Assembly: GCA_009602735.1 (NCBI GenBank)
Contig: WELA01004268.1
Location: 1,046,213 to 1,110,212, forward strand
DNA length: 64,000 nt
Direction: 5' to 3'
From: Mesotaenium endlicherianum
Taxonomy: Eukaryota > Streptophyta > Zygnematophyceae > Zygnematales > Mesotaeniaceae
The position numbers were made by a program, and so were the translations under genes. Position 1 is the stretch's first letter. Every line of letters begins with the position of its first letter. Positions 48,342 through 60,189 of the stretch are shown here, one piece after another. Under the pieces are notes generated by a model, which made no database searches, had not been told where the DNA came from, and saw nothing but the letters and a program-made list of their open reading frames with translations.

Positions 48342-48839
48342 GAGGTGAGTCACAGTGTCCCTGATCACCCACTTCCATCAAACCCGCTTGTATCCACCTC
48401 GCCCCCCCCCCTCCCTCTCACTGCCTCTGAATTTCCTTCTCCCACTACCTCCCTATCTCTCGTCTCTCTTCCCCCTCACATACTCATACGTTTCTTCAAG
48501 CTCATCGAGCTGACGGGTTATCAGAGAGGTTGTAGCACCGGGGCACGCATCGGGGCTCGGCAAAGCCTGATCTAGTGTACAAACCAAACGCTGGAAGTAA
48601 AACCCTTTGCTCCTTGCAACCATAGGCTGCGCTGCCCCGTGTGACCGCCTCTTGTTCTTGTCAACAAGAGGCTACAACTTTGTCTATCAAGCACTCCCTG
48701 CTGTACTTGTCAATGGCCTCTCGGCGCTGGCCTCCTGGCTCCCGTCGCTGACGCGCTTTTGCCGGCTATCTGGCGCGGGTGTCTCGGCTCGCTGGCGATG
48801 GCGCTTGCAAACCAGGGAGGCTGGGGGCGTGATGTCTGA

Positions 48840-49752
48840 AGTGCGAGGGGATGATTTGAATGAGACTTGCCATTGCACTCAAGATCATCTACAACGTCTT
48901 GTTGTGCAGGACGAGGACCAAAATTGTCCCATCGACCCGACTCGCGATTCGATGTCGCCTCCTGCCTCTCCGTCAAACTTAACCCCACATAAGGACTTGC
49001 CGATGCCAGCTGACTGCTCAGATGCAGACCTCGTGCTCGCTTTCCTCACCAGCCAGTACCAGAGGGGATCCTCTTGGGCCCACGTCCCTTGGTCATGGCG
49101 AGAGTCATTATGGCTTCCCGCATCCTGCCACTTGCCGGGACAAGGGTGACGCGCACTCCGGCGGTGACAGCAGCTCCGAGTCTTGCGGGTCAGCCAGCTG
49201 CGAGGATGAAGTGGAATCAGTTAGCAGCGGGGACAAGTCGGTGGTCGAGGATCCTTCCTCGTGGGAGGACGAGTCCTCAATTAACTTTGCGCCACCCGTG
49301 ATGTTAGACGATGTAATCTCTGGAAGAGAAGGTGGTCAGGGGACAGGTGGACAGGTGGAGAGGTGTAGAGGTGGACAGGTGTTCAGAGAAGTACTTGCTA
49401 CTCCTATGCCAAGCTGTCACCTTCCTGTAAATGGGTGCGAGGGCAGCGACAAGCACCGGGAGGGGGTCAGAGACAGCGGCGAGGGGGGGGACAGCAAAGG
49501 GCACGGGGGNNNNNNNNNNNNNNNNNNNNNNNNNNNNNNNNNNNNNNNNNNNNNNNNNNNNNNNNNNGCCGGGGCGGGGGCGGGGGCGGGGGCGGGGGCG
49601 AGCCGTCCGACGATGAATCCTCTCCTAGCATGGACAATCGCGCCGACAACGAACACGATTATGCGCTCGAAGAGGACAGCTATAGCATGGAAAGCAAAGT
49701 GTACGGCAAGCTCCGCAATTTCAGCTTTGCTACCAATGTCATGACTCATTAG
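48840..49752 (+). CDS. Acidic Ser-rich coding region with a sequencing gap
   Basis: A protein-like acidic stretch with runs such as SSSESCGSASCEDEVESVSS, then after the gap EPSDDESSPSMDNRADNEHD and the C-terminus SKVYGKLRNFSFATNVMTH before the stop ending at 49752. The frame before and after the gap cannot be tied together because the true gap length is unknown. It could be the C-terminal part of a host nuclear protein, perhaps of the gene with the zinc-finger exon upstream. No domain recognised. Confidence 0.35.
49510..49567. other. Assembly gap (58 N)
   Basis: A run of N directly next to G-rich repeats, so sequencing through a quadruplex-prone tract probably failed. Confidence 0.95.
49568..49603 (+). 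repeat. GGGGGC hexanucleotide repeat at gap edge
   Basis: Five GGGGGC-like units in a row, potential G-quadruplex former. Could code Gly/Arg or Gly/Ala repeats depending on frame. Confidence 0.9.
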
Positions 49753-50801
49753 GTCGGGGCCGTCGCACCGAACCGAGCTACACGTGTGTGAACCATCAAC
49801 CTAGGAAGGCCGACTTTGACTTGACTTTACGCATTCATATGGCAATCTTTTCTAGATTTGCTAATTGCTAAAGTGTAGCGCGTTGAGTCACCTTCCACAT
49901 AGCACCAGTTTTGCGTCATTTGGTCAAGTATCGAGCGAGATATTAGCGATCTAGTTCGTGCCACCTACCGGCCCCTAGCGGAATTTCACCAAGGGCCAAC
50001 TTGTAATTCAATGTGCCCAAAGGGCACATTGTTGGCTATTCGTGACCCCAAGGACCCCTAGCTTTGTGCCCACAAAATCACGAGTTCCCTAGCACACATA
50101 TACCTTGCACTTTAATAGTAAATGTGCATCATTGAAGCCATAACTTGGTGACTACATCACCTGTCCATAGAGGAAGCTTCCTCAAGCTTCAGATCTACCT
50201 TTGAGGCTTTATCTAGGTAAAATTGGTCTAAGTAAGCTCCACCAATGAGAAGCATTTAGCCTATTCTTGCATCTAGCTTTTGGTTGGATTGAGTAGTAAC
50301 TAGCCTATTGGAGCGCTAGCACAATAGGTACATGTGTGTGTGTGCAAAGGTAGACCTTAGATGAAGACTACATGCATTGAATCCGTGCTTAACCCGCTGA
50401 GCTCTCAGGAATATAAGCAGTAGATATGTCCCTAGTAGGACATCTTTGTAGAAGTCCAATCATGCCAGCTCTAAGCCACAGAGACTATCCGTATGGCTCA
50501 CGCTTTCATCTCTTGTGTTTTCAGGACCACTTAGTCTCTCTCTTGTGAAGAGCAAACCTTGCTGACTTCCAGTCACTTGAAGAACTTCACAAGTGGTGAG
50601 CAAAGTCACAGCTTATACCCTCTGCCATAGGACCACTCTTGAAGATCATGATGTGCTTCCAGTGATCTTTTGGGCCAGACTTCATTAGTTGTTTTCCTAC
50701 CAGATTACAGTCTTGAGGTGCTCACTCTGGAGAATACACACTCCTTACTTCTAAAAAGATATCTCTTTCCTTTGCTTACAAGCAATTAGAATCTTCAGCG
50801 T
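49753..50801 (+). other. Non-coding leader, candidate LTR/5' untranslated region of the next gag-type element
   Basis: About 1 kb without a coding frame, ending at the ATG at 50802. A TATA-like ggaatataagcag lies near 50410. No second copy is in the window, so LTR borders cannot be fixed. Confidence 0.35.
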
Positions 50802-51729
50802 ATGCCTACCCGTAGTGGGCGCTCTTATCAACCTCCTGCAAAGGGGTTAGTGGAGAGGACTCAGATTCAGATCTCAGTCCATCACTGAACCCTCTGAAGG
50901 TGACCAGCCAGTACCTCTTCAGCCCGCAGTTGTCTTTGAGCCACCCTCCCAGGAGACTCAGTACGATCCCTTGTACTCCATGGCAGGAGACCAAGATATG
51001 AAGGTAGACAGGGCCTCCCTCTTCCGCTTCTGCGGCAGGCCAGGCACCTGCGATCTGGACGATACTATCTCAGAGTTTGAGGCTGATTTCAAGAACGCTA
51101 AGCTCAAGACGCCCGCGCTCACTAAGCGCCACGTGTTTGGCACGCTCATGCGTTACCTTATCTACGAGGCTCGCGACACCTACCGTGAGAAGGCAGCCGA
51201 GATCCTCACACGCACAGAGCAGGTGGATGGCATGGGTATTCCGCTAGCTGACCCTATTGAGGCCTTCCGGGACGTCCTCATACAGGAGTTCCAGTCCGCC
51301 ACTGAAGAGAAGGTGTACGAGCTGCACCATTTCTTTCGCTGCAAGGACGACACGATCCACATGATGTACCGGCGCTTGACTCACCTACGACGCGACGTAG
51401 GCACAGTCACTAACCGAGAGGCCGCGGAAATCTTCTTGCGGGCTATTGAGCCGCGTCTGAGGGAGAGAGCCATTGCTCCCCTCATTCACCGCACCGGCGT
51501 CAACTACACGCTGGCGGACGCCTACAAAGCCGTAGAGCTTCAGAGCTTGGCAGCCGCACGGAGCAACATTAGCGACCGTGTGGGCCTAGCATCCACCGGC
51601 GTGCGTCAGAAAGTGTCAATGCTGCCATTGTCAACATCACATGCTGTTCACACCCGACAGCACCACTAACAACAATCGCAACTGCCGGCACAGACGCAGC
51701 AGCACAATGCTCCACGAGGCCGCATCTCC

Positions 51730-53775
51730 ATGGCAGCCACTACAAGCGACCCCTGCTGGTTGTGCGTGATGACAGGCCACACACGCCGCGACTGCCCTAT
51801 TGCGCAGAATGGTAGGCCCGGCGATTGCACGTACTGCAACAGGGCCGGTCACCTGCAGGTAGTGTGCCTACAGAAGCAGCGCAAAACAGAGTCTGGACGC
51901 GCCCATGACGCTCCAGCGCCCTCTTTGAGCCAGCTAGGGATGCAAAAGCCTCACGCTAACAAACGCCCCGCAATCACGGCAGCCACAGCTATGACGAACG
52001 CCGCGCTGACCCTCGGGGAAGACGCATTCAGCTACAACGCCCTCAACGAGGCGCTAGCTGCGTTCGAGGCAGAGAACGCGCGACAACGAGCCCTATTCGC
52101 CGCCGACAGCTACGACGCCTACGGGATGCTGTACGCACACGCACCCCCGGCCGACGATGTGGCGTTGTCCCCTGGCGATGGCGCAACACGTGCGCGCACG
52201 CCCAGCGCTGACATTTGGCAACCTCAGTGCTGGCCACGTGGCGCAATAGCAGCGCTGCAACCACGCGCTCGTCCGTACGACGACGGAGCGCCTACGACAG
52301 GAGCTGTAGATGCCGACATCGACATCCCTGCAGACCCGACGCGCCCTGCACTGACACCTATCAGCAGCGACAGAGCAAGCGGTAGCGCAGCCCCTGCGTG
52401 CGCGCCCGGCACCGACACTTGGCAGCCCCAGTGCTTGCCTCACGGCGCAGCAGCCGCGCTGCAGCCAGGCGCACGTTCGCATGACGACAAAGCGCCAACG
52501 GGAGCTGCAGGCGTCGACTGCGACGCGTCCGCAGTCCTAGCGCACCCCGCGCTGACACCTGTCAGCAGCGACAGGGTACATGCCGACACACTGACAGATG
52601 GCAGGTCCAAGGCTTGCGCAGCTATGTCAGTTGACGTTGCAAGCGGGCTCACCGACGAGTCCATGCAGCACGCGCCACGCGCACATCCGCACGACGATGG
52701 AGCGCACCCGACGGAGGCCGCAGGCACCAACATTGACGCCCCTGCAGGCCCGGCTCGCCTCACGCTGACACCTGTCAGCACTGATCCGGCAAGCTCCGAC
52801 GCACTGACAAATGGCAGGCTCCAGGCCTGCGCAGCTTTGCCAGCCTGCGCTGCGCACGCCCCCGCTATCGGGTCGACGCAGCCGCCATGCGCACGTCCGC
52901 ACGACGACGGAGCGCCCACGACGGAGGCTGCAGGCGCCGACAACGACGCCCCTGCAGGCCTGGCTTGTCTCGCGTTGATACCTGTCAACAGCGACACATC
53001 AAGTCTTGATTGGCTGACAGGTGGCAGGCCCCAGGCCTGCGCTATCCTGGCAGCCGACGCTGCGATTGGGCCCATCGACTGGTCCACGCAACAAACAGCG
53101 CAGCTCGCGCAGACGCCGACACACGCGCCCTTTGCGTGCACTGCCCTGCTGGCGCTAGCAGGTTTGCACAGCGCCTGTGCAGCAACAGGTGGCGCCTCGG
53201 CACAAGCCCGCGAGCCGGCCACTTCGGCTACAGCTGCAGCAGCCGTGCGAGTAACGGTCGCGCGGACGTGCGCAACGCTGCGCACGAGCACGCAGCAACG
53301 GGACAAACGTCTGTTGCTGGCTGCTGCTAACAACAGGTCCCAGCAGCCGCCGCCACATGTCATGCACACGCTGGTCGGGGTGCCGACTTTTGGCAGCGGC
53401 ATGGCCGAGCGCACACGCCAACACGGGCCAGCGCCACGGACTATGCTGCGCACGTTTTGCAGCAACGCAGGCGGCACAGCTCCAGCAGCAGCTGCGAATG
53501 CCAGCTGCGCACATGCGCTGCCACATGGCACACGCACGCAGCCCGGCACACCGAGGTGCGCCCGGGCGATCGCGGCCGACATAGCCGCATGGGGAAAGGC
53601 ATTCTGGACTGGGTTGCGCAGCCAGATTGCAGTTCGGAGCCTCGATGATGCATTCAGGATGGCGCATAGCAAGGGCTTAAACCCTGGTTGCGCACAAAGT
53701 CCTAGCGCAAGCGCAAGTTGCGCTGCCGGGGTCACGACGCACGCGCCAAAGGGGGGGCACCACGAGGTTCAGTAA
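51730..53775 (+). CDS. Zinc-knuckle protein with tandem Ala/Pro/Asp-rich repeats
   Basis: 681 codons open from ATG 51730. Two zinc-knuckle motifs come first: CWLCVMTGHTRRDC (CX2CX4HX4C) and CTYCNRAGHLQVVC. A helical piece follows (LNEALAAFEAENARQRALFA), then about four imperfect repeats of roughly 69 residues from about 52263 to 53105, each with a YDDGAPT/HDDGAPT start, an ALTPVSSD-like middle and a Gly-Arg-x-x-AC end, then an Ala/Cys/Thr-rich tail. The base composition is far richer in GC than the flanks. The knuckles tie it to the gag fossil; the repeat region matches nothing I know. Confidence 0.5.
   Translation: MAATTSDPCWLCVMTGHTRRDCPIAQNGRPGDCTYCNRAGHLQVVCLQKQRKTESGRAHDAPAPSLSQLGMQKPHANKRPAITAATAMTNAALTLGEDAFSYNALNEALAAFEAENARQRALFAADSYDAYGMLYAHAPPADDVALSPGDGATRARTPSADIWQPQCWPRGAIAALQPRARPYDDGAPTTGAVDADIDIPADPTRPALTPISSDRASGSAAPACAPGTDTWQPQCLPHGAAAALQPGARSHDDKAPTGAAGVDCDASAVLAHPALTPVSSDRVHADTLTDGRSKACAAMSVDVASGLTDESMQHAPRAHPHDDGAHPTEAAGTNIDAPAGPARLTLTPVSTDPASSDALTNGRLQACAALPACAAHAPAIGSTQPPCARPHDDGAPTTEAAGADNDAPAGLACLALIPVNSDTSSLDWLTGGRPQACAILAADAAIGPIDWSTQQTAQLAQTPTHAPFACTALLALAGLHSACAATGGASAQAREPATSATAAAAVRVTVARTCATLRTSTQQRDKRLLLAAANNRSQQPPPHVMHTLVGVPTFGSGMAERTRQHGPAPRTMLRTFCSNAGGTAPAAAANASCAHALPHGTRTQPGTPRCARAIAADIAAWGKAFWTGLRSQIAVRSLDDAFRMAHSKGLNPGCAQSPSASASCAAGVTTHAPKGGHHEVQ
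52263..53105 (+). repeat. About four tandem repeats of roughly 205-210 bp
   Basis: In-frame minisatellite inside the GC-rich coding stretch, with units diverged from each other but keeping the DDGAP...LTPVSSD...GRxxAC frame. Confidence 0.7.
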
Positions 53776-54296
53776 AGACGGCAGCGCCCCTCGCCCTCGA
53801 CGGACCGGCATCACGGCCAGTTTGCGTCAGGGGCAACTTGGAGGCGCCACTTGGCGGCACGGCAGTAGCGCAGAATGTTGCGCACAGCAGCGCAGTGCGC
53901 ATCTGCGCAGGCACTAAAAACAGGGCATCTGCGCGACCAGCGCGGCCAGAGGAGCGCTACGACGACCCCGCGATCGCGGCCTGCGCAAGCCGGCAACCTT
54001 GGGACAGCGTAGCGCCACGTGGCAGAAGCGCAACTCCATCTAGCGCACGCACAGCAGATGCAGCGCCCGCCAGCGCAAGCGACACAGATCCGATAGCAGC
54101 TGCGCACAGCAGCTGCGTGCTCACATCGACACATGGCACGCACACACGGCTCGATACAGCCGGATGCGCACAAGCGGGCGCGGCCGGCATTGTCGCGTCA
54201 ACAGTGGCACCCAAGACTGCGCAGCGCAGTCCGATTATCCATACTGTCCATCGTTGCGGCTACTCCGTTCAAGCCAATACCCTGGAGATCTAGGCA

Positions 54297-57200
54297 AAAA
54301 AAGGATCTTTGAGATAGCCCTCGTGAAATAGTTGATGCAGGTCAAGTACTTCCGAGTTATGCATGCTATCCAAATTGGGTGTGCCCGCGTCACCAGGCTG
54401 GTTGCGGTCAGACGTCTAGGGGGGTACAGCAGAATCAAGGGTGGCCGCTCTCGAAACTTGACCATTTTGTTCTCGCAAGCTAGCAACAGTCCCCAATATC
54501 AAGCGGTGATGAGGAGTTTGACTTAGAAGATCAGCAACATTGTTGCGGCCTGGACGATATGCCCACTCAAAGTGGAATCGTTGCAAGAACTCATACCATC
54601 TCGTCTGTCTCCTCGATAGCGTTGGCTGAATCTGAAAGAAGGTATTTGGGCAGTGGTCCGTAACCACCGTCGAACCCTTGCAGCCTTCCAAATACCATCG
54701 CCAAGTTTTCAAATCGTATATCACTGCCCAGAGCTCCTGCTCTGTCATTCAGTAATTTTGTTCGGCAGGTGTCAGCTTTCGACTCTCAAAACTGATAGGC
54801 TTGCCTACCTGCAGCAGAACAACTCCTATTCCAACACCAGACGCATCGGCGACTACCTCGTAAGGCAAGTCGGAATCGGCTCATGAAAGAAGTGGCGCAT
54901 TAGTGAGTGCATACTTAACGCGCTCAACCGCATGTTGCGTATTCTCATCCCAAATGAATGTCTTATCTTTCCTTGTGAGAGCAGTGAGTGGCGCGGCCAT
55001 CACTGAATAACCTTGCATAAACTTACAAAAGTAGTTAGCAAACCCAAGGAATGAACGTACAGTATGTACATCTTTCGGGACAGGCCAGTCAGCGACGCAC
55101 GCTATCTTGGCTGGGTCAGGGCGCACCCCTTTTAAACCCACTATATGTCCGAGGTACAAAAGTTCATCCTTTAGGAAGGAACATTTCTTTAGCTTAGCAT
55201 ACAGCTGTTGCTCACAAAGGATTTGCAACACCAACTCGAGGTGCTTGTAATGCTCGTCCCTGGTCTTTGAATAGACGACAATATCGTCGAGGTAAACCTG
55301 GACAAATTTCCCCAAGTAAGGTCTAAACAAATCGTTCATCGTACTTTGGAATATCGCTGGTGCATTGGTAAGTCCAAAACTTAGGATGTTGTATTGGAAG
55401 TGCCCAATAGGCGTACAAAACGCTGTTTTGGGGACATCCTCTGGTGTGATTCGAATTTGATGATAGCCTTGGGCTACATCAAGCGAGGAGAACACGGATG
55501 CCCCCTGCAGCGAATCAAACAAGTCATCAATGCGAGGCAACGAATAGCGGTTCTTGACCGTTATATTGTTCAACGCACGATAATCAATGCACATTCTAAG
55601 CATCCCATCTTTCTTTAAAACAAATAGGATGGGCGCCCCGAACGGAGAAGAGCTCGGCTCAATCCATCCTTTCTCAAGCAAATCGGTAATTTGGTCCTTC
55701 ATGTCATTCATTCCAACGGGCTTAGGCGATAAATTGGTCGCCAAGTCGGTTGAGAATCGGGAATGAGAGGGATTGTGTATGTCCAATACCCCTATCCGGC
55801 GGAAGCCCGGCTGGTATTCCACTTGGAAACACTGACTTGTACTTTTGCAAAAGAGCAGAAAGTTCAGCTGTGAGTGTGTCCTCATGACCAGTAATGTGTA
55901 ACATCGGCTCTTTCGTAAAGAGCGTAAGTGGAAGTTGTGGAAGTTGTTGGGGAATCGGGTCTTAGGAATCCATAGAAAACATTTTGACTTTGCTTTGCCA
56001 AACGTCGAGCTTGCTTTCTGGACAATAGAAGAGTCTTCGAAGGACTTTCCAAGGCCATATCGGGCTTAAGGGACTGAAGAGTGATCTTCCTGGTCCCTTT
56101 GCGTACAATGCATGTCTTTTGACCGAAGTCAAGCAATGCACTTGTTTGCGTAAGCCAATCGTCACCCAAAACTGCGTCGATACCATGTGGCAATTCAGTT
56201 ACATAGAATTGTACACACCCATGAAAGGACTGCACGCTGAGCGGTAATTTAATTGCTCCAAAAATACAAGCTAACGAGCCATCGCCGAGGCGATGGGTCT
56301 CGTCCTTGAGTATTGGAAGCAACTTCATCCCTTGTGCAAAACGTGCACTAATGAAGCTCACTGATGCGCCTGAATCAATGATTGTAAAGCATGATTTGCC
56401 TTTAACTTTTGTTTCAAATATCTTACTTAACCCCAAAGAAGCATTATGCATCACTAGCAATGCCCTCGCCTTGAGAGGAATGTGGGAAATATGGAGGTCC
56501 TTTACCCGAATCCCATTTTGCATTGCCATCCGCGCGGGAAATCGAGTTATCGGGTGAGAATGCGCATGTCGATGTGTAAATGCAGCAATATAAATTGGTG
56601 CACGACACTGGTGCATATTTCGTAAGCAAGATAAGTGTGCGTAACACTTGGCAAGGTTAGGATCCTGCGGCTGAAAGTGCAAGAACATGGTATCATGGAT
56701 GCACTCAAGTTTCAAGAACTCAGCAAAGCTCAACACTTGCATACAAATATATTTATTTTGAAGTACATTTATATCGGGTATGCCAGAGTGAACAAAAACC
56801 TTTGGTGCGTGCGCACAAACACCTAGAGTTTCCTGCTCACTAAGTCGTGTTGTCAAGAGCGCAGAAGGAGGCTTTGCTGCTATCTCCTGAGCTAATCTTT
56901 TAAAGGCCCCTCGTCTTTCCCCTTGGGATTGTTTCTCGAATCCTTTCTAGTGGGACATGCCGAGATCGTATGCCTATGTTTCCCACAGCCAAAACACAGC
57001 CCTTCTGCCATCATGCGATTGCGAGCTTCTGTGTTGTCTATCTTGCATATTTTGGGAGGTGGACCATTGGATCTAGCACCATTACCCACGCCATTGGGAT
57101 AGTTCCTCTTTGGAGTGGCATTACTAGAACTAGGAAACGACGATGGAGGACGTGATGGACGAGCTGCCTGACGTTTAGGCGTAGCGATCGACTCCTCCTG

Positions 57201-57945
57201 AGCTAAAGTCTCGGTATAGCGAATGAGATCGGCGATGGCTGTCCATTCCAAACCGGTGACTGGGTTTGCATTGAGACAATTTACGTATTCCGCCTGGAGC
57301 CCCAAGCAAAAGAGGTGACTTTACATCCCAGTATCGACTGGAACATCCACTATCTGGGCGACTAAGATACGCAACTTATTGACATAGGTTTCGATAGTGC
57401 CTGTCTGCTTGAGTTGAAGCATCTTATTACGAGCTAGCTTTGATGGATTGTGACGCCCACAAGAATTGCATAACTCAGTACTAAACTCCTCGAAAGTCAT
57501 TGGCCCCCTCTCAGCCCCATGCCATAACTGCGATGCGTCCCCCTTTGAGAAAAGTGGAAGCCATCATGGCTTGGTCGGTACGGGCCACTTTAGCTAACGC
57601 AAAGAAGATTTTTAGTTTTTTGAGAAAACGGCGTACGTCAGAACCTGGATCGCCCTGAAACTTTTCAGGCGGTGAAGGCTTGTACGAAGGCGTTGGTGCC
57701 GCGGCCTGCCCAAGGATGGCGGGCGGGATTGGCGGGTTGGTGTTGTCGCCGGCGGTCCCTGATGGGCCCGGCAAGCCTTGGGCAGCCTGTAAGAAAGGAC
57801 CAATCAAAGGGTGAGTGTCCATGGCAGCAACAAAGCAAGTGACAAGGTCGGCCAACTCAGTATGAGTGGGCTAAGCAAGATTATCATGGTCTTCTGTACG
57901 ACCAATAACATCGAACAAGGTGCTCAGAGCCATTGTCATGGTTTG
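54297..57945 (-). mobile_element. Ty3/gypsy fossil on the - strand, truncated at both ends
   Basis: Read on the - strand: gag from about 57939 to 56892 with one zinc knuckle (CFGCGKHRHTISAC), protease (IDSGASVSFISARFAQG, then VLGDDWLTQTSALLDFG) at about 56450-56120, RT at about 55885-54881 (YRALNNITVKNRYSLPRIDD, VYLDDIVVYSKTRDEHYKH), RNase H at about 54900-54416 (ITDH-like VVTDHCPNTFF, LSRRQTRWYEFLQRF) and only the beginning of an integrase. The LTRs are not in the window: the 3' part is lost at about 54297 and the 5' side meets the LTR of the next element. Broken in about six places. Confidence 0.85.
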
Positions 57946-58654
57946 TGTAATAAATCAGTATAATGGTTAATATATTATTCATTCAAATATTATAGTTAAA
58001 TAAGTTCAGCTTGCTAAACTTTAGTTAATATTGAGTCTGCTGAACTTTATTAAATAATCAGTTTAATGACTCAGCCGGGGGCAGCAGGCTCACGTCAGCT
58101 TGCTGACACATTGTTTGACAGCCAGCTGACTTCCGCACTCGGTTGCAGCGAACTGCCTAGATATGCATCAAAGTGTGATATGCTAGATTAATGGCCAGAT
58201 GACATTCTTAGGATGGATGGCGATTCGGGATGATGGGAGATGGCGGTGGATTTGGTTAACCGAGGTCCTACCAACGTGGTTAACTCTCGGGTAGGCGGTG
58301 CCATCGCACTAACGGTTGAACAATAAACTCATTCCATGTACATATGCTAGGTATTGCCCTCGAGTTCTGCATTTGGGAACGAGGCCAACTCTCTTGTACT
58401 GCTTACTGAGAGGGATCTGAATCCAAGGCAAGAAGCTATTGATATGCACTGTCTCCTAGCCTTGCTTATGTGTGAGTTTACTGATTGCATTATTGATGCT
58501 AGTTTACTTTCATTTGACTTACGAGTATTGTCCACTGCTAGTGTGTTGTCTTTTGCTGTTTAATCAATTGACAGAATATACTATAAGGATTACTTGCTGA
58601 TATAAAGATCTTCATTAATTATAAATCGCCTTTTTAGTAAGTCAATTCATTTCA
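57946..58654 (+). repeat. 5' LTR of the terminal chromodomain element (left border tentative)
   Basis: The right border is firm (ends CA one base before the primer site). The left border is set at the TGTAATAAATC where the opposite-strand gag fossil stops. No second copy is in the window to confirm it. Confidence 0.6.
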
Positions 58655-58655
58655 G

Positions 58656-58667
58656 TGGTATCGAAGC
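58656..58667 (+). other. Primer-binding site, initiator Met-tRNA type
   Basis: tggtatcgaagc starts one base after the LTR and resembles tggtatcagagc. Confidence 0.8.
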
Positions 58668-58688
58668 TGTTCTCACAGTTTTCTTTGT

Positions 58689-60166
58689 ATGGTAAGGACA
58701 AGGTCTCAAACTAGCAACTCCCGAGACATGGAGAACCAGGATAACGAGAATGTCAAAAATCAGGCTGAAAGCCATGTAGCGGGAACCCGTACCTATTCTG
58801 AAGCAGAGGCAGATACTGCAACTAGAGAGGCTGCAGATGAGGCAGCTGCTATTGCCGCAGTCGCAGCACAGCAGGCTGAGGAGGAGAGAGCCAGATTAGA
58901 AGTGAACGATTAGCAAAAGCTGCTGAAGATACAGGAAGGAGGGAAGGACTGCCAGCGGACTTGCGCACTGTCAAAGAACTTATGGCATCAAGGGCCAATG
59001 TTCCAAACCCACCTCCTGCTGTACAACTCAATGTGCTCCTAGGTCAAATTCGTGACCAGCTAAATTCGGCAGGAATTGCTGCTGCAGGAGCGAGAGGGAC
59101 TGTTGAGGACACTACTCAGCGAGTTGATGCCGCTGCTACTGCTGCATTTGCTAGACTCCCACCTCAGAATATGGTTCCGGGAGCATTGTTCGTGCAAATG
59201 CAATCGCAAATGGCGAGCATGTATCAGTCCCAACAGGAGGACAAAAGAATCATAATGTCTTTACTGCGAGACCGAGACCAACTGGGTTCTCAAACCACGG
59301 GTGGTGGTGGCAGAGGGCCTAGTAAGCCCAAGCCGGAACCTCCCTAAGATTATGATCCTGAGGGTAACAAAAAGTATTACCTGATCAAGTTTCTCGCTGA
59401 TGTGGAGCAGTGGCTGGAGAATTACCCAGAATTGCAAGATCACGAGAAGATCAAGCAGACTGGTGCTCTACTAAAAGGCAGTGCAGCAGACTGGTGGCTG
59501 TACTGGAAATGAGAGCGTAAGGCTCAACAACTCGGTGACCCTATTTGGGTAGAGTTTGTCGAGAAACTGCATGAGAAGTTTGATGTGATCAATCAGCAGG
59601 AGAAAGCTATCTATGCAATGATCTCCTTGATACTGAAGCAAATTACTTCAGTTGCTGAGTTCGCTCAAAAGTTCCAGGAGAGCATGATGAAGCAGCCAGA
59701 CTTGCCAGAGCGGTATAGGATAGCATACTTCAGGTATGGCTTGAAATCCAAAATCTCTGGTCATTTTGCTGAGAAGAAGTATGAGGAACTGGTTGACTTG
59801 ATTCAGGATGCTGATGCCTGGGATCAGCAGCAGTTCAATCACAAGCGCCAGAGTAATGCTTTGATGTCTAAGGTCGTCAAAAAGCCCCACGGTTCTTACA
59901 ATGCAATCGAAGGACACCGGGCGGAGGATGATCAGGATGATGAATATGGGTATGAGTACAATGCTGTGCAGTCTAGACGTAGAGGTGGTTTCTCTCGAGG
60001 CGGCTATGGAAGAGGTGGTGGTAGGACTAAGCCGAGACCAGCCTCAGCAAAATCGATTTGCTTCCATTGCCAGCAGCCAAGTCACTTCAAAGAGCAGTAT
60101 CCAGACAAGCACCTCCCAAAGGTCGAGAGAAAAGACCAGCCTTTAAAGGACAGCAACAGTCAATAA
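58689..60166 (+). pseudogene. Gag of the terminal chromodomain element
   Basis: Starts MVRTRSQTSNSRDMENQ. An Ala/Glu-rich coiled-coil-like segment is followed by a capsid region of Retrotrans_gag type around 59370-59830 (ADWWLYWK, SVAEFAQKFQESMMKQPDLP), an Arg/Gly-rich stretch (SRRRGGFSRGGYGRGGG) and a zinc-knuckle region (CFHCQQPSHF) near 60060. Broken. Confidence 0.75.
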
Positions 60167-60189
60167 TCCAGTCTACTGACTGCGAGGAT

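Larger units (their letters stand above)
50802..54296 (+). mobile_element. Gag-type retroelement fossil with GC-rich repeat region, pol not seen
   Basis: Begins with a gag-like N-terminus (MPTRSGRSYQPP), a capsid-like helical region (about 50971-51669; LTKRHVFGTLMRYL, then DTIHMMYRRLTHLRRDVGT) and two zinc knuckles at about 51758-51870. A long GC-rich coding stretch follows. No protease, RT or integrase is found downstream; the sequence abuts a different, opposite-strand fossil at about 54297. Broken in a few places. Family uncertain; LTR class, probably Ty3/gypsy-like. Confidence 0.55.

Noticed and set aside
52440-53735. Long antisense open frame (about 430 codons, Cys/Ala/Arg-rich)
   Set aside because: It mirrors the GC-rich repeat region on the other strand. 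High GC alone keeps stop codons rare, and it has no motif, whereas the + frame begins with zinc knuckles.
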